A DNA stretch of 11,127 nt. Origin: an uncultured Actinoplanes sp. GTDB lineage: Bacteria; Actinomycetota; Actinomycetes; Mycobacteriales; Micromonosporaceae. The notes beneath the pieces were generated by a model that searched no databases, was not told where the DNA came from, and saw nothing but the letters and a program-made list of their open reading frames with translations. The translations under genes were made by a program, and so were the position numbers. Numbering within the stretch: position 1 is the first letter of the stretch; the number at the start of each line of letters is the position of its first letter. The stretch lies in the NCBI GenBank assembly GCA_934667465.1, contig CAKUMG010000104.1, positions 1-11,127 on the forward strand. Reading direction: 5' to 3'. Shown in pieces: positions 5,769-11,127 of the stretch.

Positions 5769-6543
5769 TGCGTCGACGGGCCCAGCCCGCTCGCCTGCTT
5801 CGGCAACCGCCACGCCACGCCGGCTGGCTGTCGCCTGGCAGCACCCCGACAAGCGGTCTATCCAGCCGGCCGGTTTCCTGTCGGACCTCGGGACTGGTTA
5901 TGAATTCCGCTACATCCGGAATGCCCGCGATCTGCCGGGCTTCGTTCCCTTCTTCGGATTCTCTGATCTTGACAAGCGCTACGCGTCCGCGCGCCTCTTT
6001 CCGCTCTTCGCGCAGCGGGTCATGGATCCGCGCCGGCCGGACTACGTCCGATTCGTGCAGACACTCGATCTGTCGCCGGAGGCTACGCCGTGGGAGCAGC
6101 TCACACGCTCCGAGGGGCGCCGTTCGGGGGACACCATCGTCCTCTTTCCCGAGCCGGTCGTCGGTGCCGACGGCGCCAGCTGCTGCAACTTCTTCGTGCA
6201 CGGCATCCGGCACATGCTCAGCCAGCGTCCTGAGCTGGATGACGTTCTTGCCGGGCTGAGACGTGACGATCCACTGACCGCCATCCCCGAGCCGGAGAAT
6301 CCCGTCAACCCCGAGGCGCTGCTCGTCGCGGAAGCGCGGAGCAGGACAGCGTTGGGATGGGTTCCGGACGTGCTGCTCGACTATGCCCGCGCCATCCTCG
6401 ACTCGGGCGGTTACCGATTCTCGGCACGGCAGATCAACGGTCACGACGTACCGTCCTATCAACGTCTGCTGGTGCGGCTGGAAGGCACAGTTCCTCCGGG
6501 GTTCGAGGTGTTCTCAGGCCCGCGATGGATGCCGCTTTCCTGA
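5758..6543 (+). CDS. HipA-N/HipS-like plus HIRAN domain protein
   Basis: A 261-aa protein with two parts. Residues 23-133 resemble the HipA N-terminal subdomain (HipS-like): V.W......I.P.GFL, GYEFRYIRNA, GF.PFFGFSDL, LFPLFAQRVMDPRRPDY, then PWEQLTRSEGRRSGDTI.LFPEP. Residues 145-250 look like a HIRAN domain: FFVHGIRH, DPLTAIPEPENPVNPEALLV, ALGWVPDVLLDYARAIL, with conserved PENPVNP and LGWVP. HIRAN domains bind 3'-OH single-stranded DNA ends in HLTF/Rad5 and occur alone or fused to varied partners in bacteria. In the known hipBST systems the separate HipS domain neutralises the HipT kinase. Here the upstream gene is a HipT-like kinase remnant whose restored stop overlaps this ATG by 11 bases. 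I infer an antitoxin-like or accessory partner of that kinase. The gene looks intact. Domain calls rest on motif reading; HIRAN is surer than HipS-like. Confidence 0.8.
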   Translation: MTVSASTGPARSPASATATPRRLAVAWQHPDKRSIQPAGFLSDLGTGYEFRYIRNARDLPGFVPFFGFSDLDKRYASARLFPLFAQRVMDPRRPDYVRFVQTLDLSPEATPWEQLTRSEGRRSGDTIVLFPEPVVGADGASCCNFFVHGIRHMLSQRPELDDVLAGLRRDDPLTAIPEPENPVNPEALLVAEARSRTALGWVPDVLLDYARAILDSGGYRFSARQINGHDVPSYQRLLVRLEGTVPPGFEVFSGPRWMPLS

Positions 6544-6660
6544 GCCGGTCATCACCGCGAGCGAAGGCTTGAAGATCAGGGCGGCGAGAGCCGTTCCGGA
6601 CACGCAGCGGGTCGGGAGCGGCGCACAGCAGGCGGTTTCGGCAGGCGGTGGGTACCGCTG

Positions 6661-6695
6661 GGGTAGCGCGGCGGGCCGGTGAGCTACCCGGGTAG
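6661..6695. promoter_or_regulatory. GGGTAGC / GCTACCC inverted repeat and 12-bp palindrome
   Basis: GGGTAGC at 6661-6667 is the reverse complement of GCTACCC at 6683-6689 (15-base loop), and CTACCCGGGTAG at 6684-6695 is a perfect 12-base palindrome. These lie 63-97 bases before the hydrolase ATG, in the 214-base gap 6544-6757 that otherwise shows no gene. They may be operator sites or a leader hairpin. Confidence 0.4.
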
Positions 6696-6757
6696 TGGGG
6701 TGGAGTCGGCTCCGTGGGGTGACGAGGGGCGGGGCTTTCGCGGCTGATTCTTCGGGC

Positions 6758-7846
6758 ATGCGAATCAGGAAGCTTTTTCCGGTGCTGGCGCTGGTGTTGG
6801 CTCCCGGCGTCACGGCTGGGGTGCCGCTGATTGCGGGCGTGGACAGGATCGGTGCTGGGGCCGGGGTCGCGAGTGGGACCGCGGCCGGGGGCTCGGGTGG
6901 CGGTGCGGTTGAGACTGCGGTCGGGGGTTTCGGTCGGGGTGCGGCCGAGGGCTCGGATGAGGGTGTGGCTGGGATAGCGGCCGGGGGCTCGGGCCGGGGT
7001 GCGGTCGAGGGCGCGGGTGGCGCGGGTGCGGGCGCCGGGGTGGCGGGGGCGATGGTGGCCGCCGGGGAGCCGTTTGCGTCGTGGGTTCGGGGTGGGCGGC
7101 GGTTTGTGGCCTTCGATCCTGCGGGCGACGGGCGGGCCGTGGAGGTGGTCGGGGAGCTTCGGGGCGCGGAGCGGGTCGTCGTGGTGGTGCCCGGGGTGGA
7201 TACGACGCTGCGGGACTTCGATCGGGGACTGGGCGGGGTTGCCCAGCGGGCGCCCGCGGTGCAGGCGCGGGCCGTTTACGAGGCGGTGAGGAAGCGGGAT
7301 GCCGGGGCGCGCGTGGCGGTGGTGGCGTGGCTCGGGTACGACCCTCCTGAGGGGATGACGCTCGAGGTGGCGCGGGATGTGCGGGCCCGGGCCGGGGCGC
7401 GGGAGCTCGTGCGGTTCGTGCGGGGGTTGCCGGCCGGGGCCGAGGTGACGCTGGTCGGGCACAGCTATGGGGCGGTGGTGGCCGGGCTCGCCGTGCGGGA
7501 GCTGCCACGGGTACGGGATGTGGTGGCGCTCGGGGCTCCGGGGATGGGCGCCGACCGGGTCGCTGAGCTGGGCGGGGCCCGGGTGTGGGCCGCGCTGGCC
7601 GCCGGCGACTGGGTCCGGCGGGTGCCGCAGGCGCGGGTCGGTCATCTCGGGTACGGGGTGCGGCCGTCCGAGCCGGAGTTCGGGGCCGCGGCGTTGCCGG
7701 TGGACGGGGTGCGGGGGCATGACGGCTACCTGGACGCCGGGTCCGTCACGTTGCGCGCGACAGCAGCCGTGATCCTGGGCATTGGGCGGGCAACGGAAAG
7801 CGGCGCCGCGCAGTCGATCCTCACAGGCATGAGGGACGCGGCATGA
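6758..7846 (+). CDS. Secreted alpha/beta hydrolase, DUF1023 type
   Basis: A 362-aa predicted serine hydrolase of the DUF1023 alpha/beta-hydrolase family. The ATG at 6758 gives a short signal sequence (MRIRKLFPVLALVLAPG, residues 1-21). Residues 42-100 are a Gly/Ala/Ser linker with a four-residue rhythm (AAGG, SGGG, AVET, AVGG...). The catalytic domain then runs from about 112 to 345: VVVVVPGVDTTLRDFDRG (140-157, family-typical), VAWLGYDPPEGM (189-200), the nucleophile elbow GHSYG with Ser236, GAPGMGAD (259-266), and candidate Asp284 (GDWVRRVP) and His321 (GHDGYLDAGS) for the triad. No strong ribosome binding site is seen; a GTG at 6719 is an alternative start but would bury the signal. The coding strand is strongly G-rich (GGG, CGG, GCG codons), unlike neighbours. 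The stop overlaps the next start as ATGA. The substrate is unknown; lipid or ester hydrolysis is a family-level guess. Confidence 0.88.
   Translation: MRIRKLFPVLALVLAPGVTAGVPLIAGVDRIGAGAGVASGTAAGGSGGGAVETAVGGFGRGAAEGSDEGVAGIAAGGSGRGAVEGAGGAGAGAGVAGAMVAAGEPFASWVRGGRRFVAFDPAGDGRAVEVVGELRGAERVVVVVPGVDTTLRDFDRGLGGVAQRAPAVQARAVYEAVRKRDAGARVAVVAWLGYDPPEGMTLEVARDVRARAGARELVRFVRGLPAGAEVTLVGHSYGAVVAGLAVRELPRVRDVVALGAPGMGADRVAELGGARVWAALAAGDWVRRVPQARVGHLGYGVRPSEPEFGAAALPVDGVRGHDGYLDAGSVTLRATAAVILGIGRATESGAAQSILTGMRDAA
6881..7024 (+). repeat. Degenerate 12-bp tandem repeat in the hydrolase linker
   Basis: About twelve consecutive 12-base units of the type GCGGYCGRGGGY / TCGGGTSGGGGT encode a four-residue rhythm rich in Gly and Ala. 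Near-identical stretches recur from 6881 and from 6977. It lies between the signal peptide and the catalytic domain, in frame, so unit gain or loss would change linker length without a frameshift. Confidence 0.75.
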
Positions 7847-7974
7847 AGTGGGACGAGCGGGAACTCCGATCGCGCGCCGGCATCGGCGGTCCGGGCGTGG
7901 CGATCATCGCGGCGTTTCTGTACTACAACCGCGCCAAGCGACCGCCGGCGAACGGCGACCGGAGGCGGCGATGA
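7843..7974 (+). CDS. Small single-pass membrane protein (43 aa), doubly overlapping
   Basis: I do not recognise this family. The frame reads MKWDERELRSRAGIG, then a hydrophobic stretch GPGVAIIAAFLYY (residues 16-28) and a basic tail NRAKRPPANGDRRRR. This fits a short single-pass membrane protein with both ends charged. The start ATG overlaps the hydrolase stop (ATGA, 7843-7846) and its own stop overlaps the acyltransferase start (ATGA, 7971-7974), so it is joined to both neighbours by likely translational coupling. GGAGG near 7961 inside this gene serves the next start. The exact fit between the two genes is the main evidence that it is real. It might be a linker or assembly subunit for the downstream acyltransferase; that is only inference. 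Confidence 0.7.
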   Translation: MKWDERELRSRAGIGGPGVAIIAAFLYYNRAKRPPANGDRRRR

Positions 7975-9029
7975 GCACCGCGACGATCGGCGCGCAGAGG
8001 GATCACGCCGTCGACGCCGTGCGGGTCTGGGCGATGACCGGCGTCGTTCTGGGGCACTGGCTGGTGACCGGCTTCGTGGCCGGGGCCGACGGGCTGCGGG
8101 TGGCGAGCCCGCTGAGCCACATGCCGTGGTTCGCGCCGCTGAGCTGGGTGTTGCAGACGCTCGGGCTGTTCTTCTTCGCGGGCGGGTTCGCGGCCGCGAA
8201 GACGAACCGCCCGTTGCCCGGGCGGGTGGTGTGGCTACCGCTGGCCCTGGTCGCCGGCTGGGCGCTGGTGCTGACGGCCGGCGCCGCGGCGGGCGTCGCG
8301 GGCGGCACGCTGCGCACCGTCGCCGTGCTGGTGGCGAGTCCCCTCTGGTTCCTGCTGCCGTACTTCGTGCTGCGGGCGGCCCGGGATCCCCTGCGCCGGC
8401 TCGTCGCACGGTTCGGCCCGGGAGTGGCCCTGCCGCCCGTGGTGGTCGTGGCCGTCACCGATCATCCCGGGTCCGTGATCGCGGCGTGGGCGGTGCCATG
8501 GCTGCTCGGCACGGCGGTGGCGCTGGGCCGGTTCGGCACGCGGAGGCAGGCCGTGGTCCTGGCGGCGGCGGGGATCGGCGCGCTGCTGCTTCTGGTGACC
8601 GTGGGCGGGCATCCGGTCAGCGCCGTCGGCGTACCCGGTGCGGGCCGCAGCAACCTGTCACCGCCGTCGCTGGTCGCCGTGGCGCTCGCCGCCGCCCAGA
8701 TCGGCGTGTTCCTGCTGCTGCGCCCGCGGCTCGGCCGCGCCGGCCGCTGGGTGTCCACTCTCAACAGAAGCGCATTGCCGATCTTCCTGGGTCACCAGAG
8801 CGTGCTCCTGGCGGTGGTTCTCGCGGCGAGTGCCCTCGGCAGCGAGATCCCCGGCCTGATCGACGCCCCGGACGGCCCCGGCTGGATCCTGGCCCGCCTC
8901 ACCTGGATCCCCCTGCTGGCCGCGACCCTGGCCGCCCTGGTCATACCCCGGAAGACGCGCCCGAGGACGCATCCGAAGTCGCACCCGGAAACCCGCTCGG
9001 AGTCGCGCCCGGAGACGCAGTCGCGATGA
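7971..9029 (+). CDS. Acyltransferase-3 family integral membrane protein
   Basis: A 352-aa polytopic protein of the acyltransferase-3 (OafA/WecH-like) family, which moves acyl groups across the membrane onto sugars, lipids or peptides. The N-terminal family signature is present: RDHAVDAVRVWAMTGVVLGH (residues 10-29, with Arg10, Asp15, Arg18 and His29), then the FFFAGGFAAAK loop (67-77). About nine or ten hydrophobic helices follow, with SNLSPPS (227-233) and the last-helix motif NRSALPIFLGHQS (265-277). ATG 7971 overlaps the preceding small ORF as ATGA and has GGAGGCGG upstream; the longer frame start at 7848 is not credible. The tail (residues 327-352) is a charged Thr/Ser/Pro/Glu/Arg repeat (THPKSHPE, TRSESRPE) and overlaps the 3' end of the opposing merR gene by 89 bases. 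The acceptor substrate is unknown. Confidence 0.88.
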   Translation: MSTATIGAQRDHAVDAVRVWAMTGVVLGHWLVTGFVAGADGLRVASPLSHMPWFAPLSWVLQTLGLFFFAGGFAAAKTNRPLPGRVVWLPLALVAGWALVLTAGAAAGVAGGTLRTVAVLVASPLWFLLPYFVLRAARDPLRRLVARFGPGVALPPVVVVAVTDHPGSVIAAWAVPWLLGTAVALGRFGTRRQAVVLAAAGIGALLLLVTVGGHPVSAVGVPGAGRSNLSPPSLVAVALAAAQIGVFLLLRPRLGRAGRWVSTLNRSALPIFLGHQSVLLAVVLAASALGSEIPGLIDAPDGPGWILARLTWIPLLAATLAALVIPRKTRPRTHPKSHPETRSESRPETQSR

Positions 9030-9360
9030 CCACGTCGAGCAGCGCCCGCGACCGCACCAGATCGGCGATCGCCCGGTCGATCCGCGCCCGCTCGGCCACC
9101 AGGTCCTCGACGAGCCGGCTGCTCGCGATCTCGGACGGCCCGCCGTCGTCGTGCATGCAGGGCAGCAGATCCGCGATCTTGGCACTGTTGAGCCCGGCCG
9201 CGAACAGGATCTGGATCCGCTCGACGCGGGCCACCGACCGGTCCGGGTATTCGCGGTGCCCGCCCGGGGTGCGCAGCGCCGCCAGCAGCCCCTGCTGCTC
9301 GTAGTACCGCAGCGACCGTTCGCTGACCCCCGTGCGCCGGGACAGCTCGCCGATCCGCAT
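8941..9360 (-). CDS. MerR-family transcriptional regulator
   Basis: A 139-aa MerR protein. The N-terminal winged helix reads MRIGELSRRTGVSERSLRYYEQQGLL (1-26), followed by the wing TPGGHREYPD (31-40), the second HTH/hinge RVERIQILFAAGLNSAKIADLLP (45-67), CMHDDGG (68-74), and a dimerisation coiled coil (about 82-113). The effector tail is a low-complexity Ser/Gly/Ala/Pro stretch (TASPGATPSGFPGATSDASS). The start at 9360 begins exactly at the conserved MRIGELSRRTG; a start at 9396 would cross the operator. There is a GAGGTGG site upstream. It diverges from an ene-reductase, so it probably regulates that gene and itself. A single Cys (Cys68) lies just after the hinge, and no known metal-binding pattern is visible. 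The 3' end overlaps the acyltransferase 3' end by 89 bases. Confidence 0.93.
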   Translation of the reverse strand: MRIGELSRRTGVSERSLRYYEQQGLLAALRTPGGHREYPDRSVARVERIQILFAAGLNSAKIADLLPCMHDDGGPSEIASSRLVEDLVAERARIDRAIADLVRSRALLDVVIATASPGATPSGFPGATSDASSGASSGV

Positions 9361-9383
9361 GAGCCACCTCACAGTCGTCGCAC

Positions 9384-9415
9384 TTGAACCTGACACCTAT
9401 GTCAAGTCTTACGGT
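9384..9415 (+). promoter_or_regulatory. MerR-type promoter of the ene-reductase, leaderless
   Basis: TTGAAC at 9384-9389 is a good -35. TACGGT at 9410-9415 fits the TANNNT -10, with a 20-base spacer, close to the 19-20 bases typical of MerR-activated promoters (ordinary sigma-70 promoters have about 17). The -10 ends six bases before ATG 9422 and no Shine-Dalgarno exists there, so the transcript is probably leaderless. Confidence 0.65.
9391..9404. promoter_or_regulatory. Palindromic MerR operator TGACA-CCTA-TGTCA
   Basis: A perfect five-base inverted repeat with a four-base centre lies inside the long spacer of the ene-reductase promoter, where MerR dimers bind. On the minus strand the same bases create TTGACA (complement of 9400-9405), a perfect -35 for merR, so binding should also repress merR. 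A merR -10 is not obvious. Confidence 0.65.
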
Positions 9416-9421
9416 TTCCCC

Positions 9422-10501
9422 ATGCCGAACAAGCTTCTGTCACCGTACACATCGGACGCGCTGCGGCTGCCGAACCGGCTGGTCATGGCGCCGATGACCC
9501 GCAACCGGGCGACCGCCGGCGGCGTGCCCACCGAGCTCATGGCCCGCTACTACGCCCAGCGGGCCACCGCCGGGCTGATCGTGGCCGAGGCCGCCACCCC
9601 GAACGCCGTCGGGCAGACGTATCCGAACATCACCGCCATCCACAACGACGCCCACGTCGAGGGCTGGCGGCTCGTCACCGGGGCCGTCGCCGCCGCGGGC
9701 GGGCGGATGTTCCTGCAGATCGAGCACGGCGGCCGCATCGGGCACCCGGAGACCAGCGGCCTGCGGCCGGTCGCGCCGTCGCCGATCGCGCTGCCCGACA
9801 CGATCCACACGCCGGGCGGCCGCAGCCCCTCGATCGTTCCGAAGGAATTGACGACCGCGGAGGTACGCGCCACAGCCCGCGATTTCGTCGCCGCCGCCCG
9901 CCGCGCGATCGACGCGGGTTTTCAGGGCGTCGAGGTGCACAGCGCCAACGGCTACCTGCTGCACCAGTTCCTCAGCGCGAACACGAACCGGCGCACCGAC
10001 GTCTACGCCGACCGGGTCCGCTTCCCCGCCGAGGTGGTGACCGCCGTGGCCGAGGCGATCGGGGCGCACCGGGTGGGCCTGCGGATCTCGCCGGAGAACA
10101 CCGACAACGGGATCGCGGAGGGCGACCCCGTGCCGCTCTACACCGGGCTCCTGGAGCGCATCCCGGGGCTGGCCTACCTGCACGTCGCGTACGCCGATCC
10201 CGCCCGCCCGGTCTTCGAGCGGATCCGCAGGCGCTGGGCGGGCACGCTGATCGCGAACCCCCGCCTGCCCGCCGACCACCTGCCCGGCGACGGTGGCCGG
10301 GCCGCGGCCGAGCGGCTGCTCGCCGAGGGCGCCGACCTGGTGTCGCTGGGCCGGCCCTTCCTCGCGAATCCGGACCTGGTCGAGCGGCTGCGCCGGGGCG
10401 CGCCGATCAACCAGGTCCGGGACGGCTTCCTGTACGCGGGTGGTGCGCAGGGCTACACGGACTACCCGGCGCTCACGACAGCGTCATCGCGTACAGCGTG
10501 A
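9422..10501 (+). CDS. Old Yellow Enzyme family ene-reductase (alkene reductase)
   Basis: A 359-aa FMN-dependent NADPH oxidoreductase of the OYE/NemA family that reduces activated C=C bonds in enals, enones or nitro compounds. The TIM-barrel motifs appear in order: LPNRLVMAPMTRNRA (16-30), QIEHGGRIGHPE (99-110, FMN and barrel), and GVEVHSANGYLLHQFLSANTNRRTD (169-193). The last carries the substrate-anchoring pair His173/Asn176 and proton-donor Tyr178. RISPENTDNG (221-230) and SLGRPFLANPDLVERLR (308-324, FMN phosphate loop) follow. The usual YGGSxENRxRF loop after RTD is shortened to YADRVRF, about four residues missing. ATG 9422 begins at the conserved N-terminus; earlier in-frame starts cross merR and the operator. 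It is transcribed divergently from merR and probably induced by electrophiles or the MerR ligand (inference). The last 29 bases overlap the 3' end of the opposing gene. Confidence 0.95.
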   Translation: MPNKLLSPYTSDALRLPNRLVMAPMTRNRATAGGVPTELMARYYAQRATAGLIVAEAATPNAVGQTYPNITAIHNDAHVEGWRLVTGAVAAAGGRMFLQIEHGGRIGHPETSGLRPVAPSPIALPDTIHTPGGRSPSIVPKELTTAEVRATARDFVAAARRAIDAGFQGVEVHSANGYLLHQFLSANTNRRTDVYADRVRFPAEVVTAVAEAIGAHRVGLRISPENTDNGIAEGDPVPLYTGLLERIPGLAYLHVAYADPARPVFERIRRRWAGTLIANPRLPADHLPGDGGRAAAERLLAEGADLVSLGRPFLANPDLVERLRRGAPINQVRDGFLYAGGAQGYTDYPALTTASSRTA

Positions 10502-11127
10502 TCCGCGGGTCGTTCGGCAGCGTGACCGAGCGGATCTGCTTGCCCGCCGTCAGCGGCACCGCCGCGGCGAACAGGCTGACCGGCGGCCCGTCGACGCCCT
10601 GGCCCGACTTGATCCGGTGCGGCATGGCGAGCACCTGGGTGGTGCCCGGCGCCGCCGTGCCGCACCAGTCCGCGATCGTGACCGTGGCCGTGGCCTGGGT
10701 GCCGTCGGTGTAGCCGATGGTCAGCGCCCCGGTCACCGGGCCGTTGTGCGAGGAGGCGACCAGGTTCAGCGTGCCCGTGGAGGTGGCCGGCAGCAGCAGG
10801 GACTGGCCGCGGGCGCGGACGAAGTTGGGCGTGGTGCCGGTCGGGTCGGGCGCCTGGTAGGTCACGCCGCCCCAGTTCACCGGGCCGGCCGGGGGCAGGA
10901 GGTCGCCGTCGAAGCTCCAGCCGCCGCCGTCGTAGTTGCCGGACGACTGCTGCGCCACGGTGGCCGTACCGTCGAGGTCTGCCTTTGATGTGAGGTCGAC
11001 CCGGCAGGAGGTGCCGGCGACGCAGCTGAGCGGGTCCACCGCGGCGACGGTCGCGGTGCGCGTCACCGTCGTGGCGCCGAGCGCGGAGACGCGTACGGCA
11101 ATGTCGTAGTTGCCTTGGGGTGTACCC
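10473..11127 (-). CDS. C-terminal part of a large secreted (glycosidase-type) protein
   Basis: The frame is open through the right window edge, so the N-terminal and any catalytic domain lie outside. From the edge it reads GTPQGNYDIAVRVSALGATTVTRTATVAAV, the end of a NEW3/Ig-like beta domain. CVAGTSCRVDLTSKADLDG follows (a possible disulfide), then a beta-sandwich domain with NYDGGGWSFDGDLLPPAG, GVTYQAPDP, NFVRARGQSLLLP, SSHNGPVTGALTIGYTDGT, ATVTIADWCG, and the close VPLTAGKQIRSVTLPNDPRITLYAMTLS. This terminal domain is often seen at the C-terminus of secreted actinobacterial glycoside hydrolases (for example GH92 mannosidases and fucosidases) and is probably carbohydrate-related. The catalytic family cannot be told from this part. 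A GTG at 11066 is internal, not a start. The stop (10473-10475) lies inside the ene-reductase 3' end. Confidence 0.82.
   Translation of the reverse strand, partial: GTPQGNYDIAVRVSALGATTVTRTATVAAVDPLSCVAGTSCRVDLTSKADLDGTATVAQQSSGNYDGGGWSFDGDLLPPAGPVNWGGVTYQAPDPTGTTPNFVRARGQSLLLPATSTGTLNLVASSHNGPVTGALTIGYTDGTQATATVTIADWCGTAAPGTTQVLAMPHRIKSGQGVDGPPVSLFAAAVPLTAGKQIRSVTLPNDPRITLYAMTLS

Noticed and set aside
6434..7720. 428-aa and 232-aa Pro/His/Arg-rich minus-strand frames
   Set aside because: They are complementary to the G-rich hydrolase gene; the proline richness simply mirrors GGG codons on the plus strand.
8126..9304. 392-aa plus-strand frame over the acyltransferase
   Set aside because: An alternative frame of a convincing membrane protein; it is Arg/Gly/Pro-rich and has no domain.

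Overview
The window reads as chromosomal DNA of a high-GC actinomycete. The coding strands have strong G/C third-position bias and GTG starts occur. There are two apparently leaderless genes with TANNNT -10 boxes, and the proteins look like those of Micromonosporaceae (Actinoplanes-like) or Streptomyces-like organisms; the genus is an inference. The first 574 bases are the exception. They hold the 3' part of a short, PUA-less glutamate 5-kinase (proB) whose protein and codon use look clostridial. It ends one base before an actinobacterial sugar-permease gene, which makes a sharp compositional junction.

Layout. (1) 2-574: proB 3' part. (2) 576-3763: a galactan-use cluster with a MalG/GanQ-type ABC permease, a LacI regulator and a secreted GH53 endo-beta-1,4-galactanase, closed by a terminator hairpin. 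The galactanase is preceded by four GGCTC-type repeats spaced 22-23 bp apart. The binding protein and first permease expected upstream are missing, because proB sits in their place. (3) 3793-5069: small single genes, namely a 59-aa basic ORF, an NTF2/SnoaL-like protein and a DUF664/DinB-like protein. (4) 5287-6543: a two-gene HipA-related module. A HipA C-lobe kinase remnant has lost its N-lobe and carries a one-base frameshift. Its restored frame overlaps the start of an intact gene that joins a HipA-N/HipS-like domain to a HIRAN domain. (5) 6758-9029: a tightly coupled trio with ATGA overlaps at both joints, made of a DUF1023-type secreted alpha/beta hydrolase, a 43-aa single-pass membrane protein and an acyltransferase-3 membrane protein. 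(6) 9360-8941 (minus) and 9422-10501 (plus): a MerR regulator diverging from an Old Yellow Enzyme ene-reductase, with a palindromic operator inside an unusually long promoter spacer. (7) 10473-11127 (minus): the C-terminal part of a large secreted protein with a NEW3/Ig-like segment and a terminal beta-sandwich domain typical of actinobacterial glycoside hydrolases.

How the genes work together. The galactanase would cut beta-1,4-galactan outside the cell, the permease would take up the oligosaccharides, and the LacI protein would switch the cluster. MerR probably senses an electrophile or other small molecule and controls the ene-reductase and itself. The HipA/HIRAN pair resembles a split-HipA (HipS/HipT-like) toxin-antitoxin arrangement with a HIRAN domain added, here with a decayed kinase. 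No gene-free stretch exceeds 300 bases. The largest gaps, 5070-5286 and 6544-6757, hold only the inverted repeats listed. I saw no tRNA, rRNA, CRISPR array or complete mobile element.
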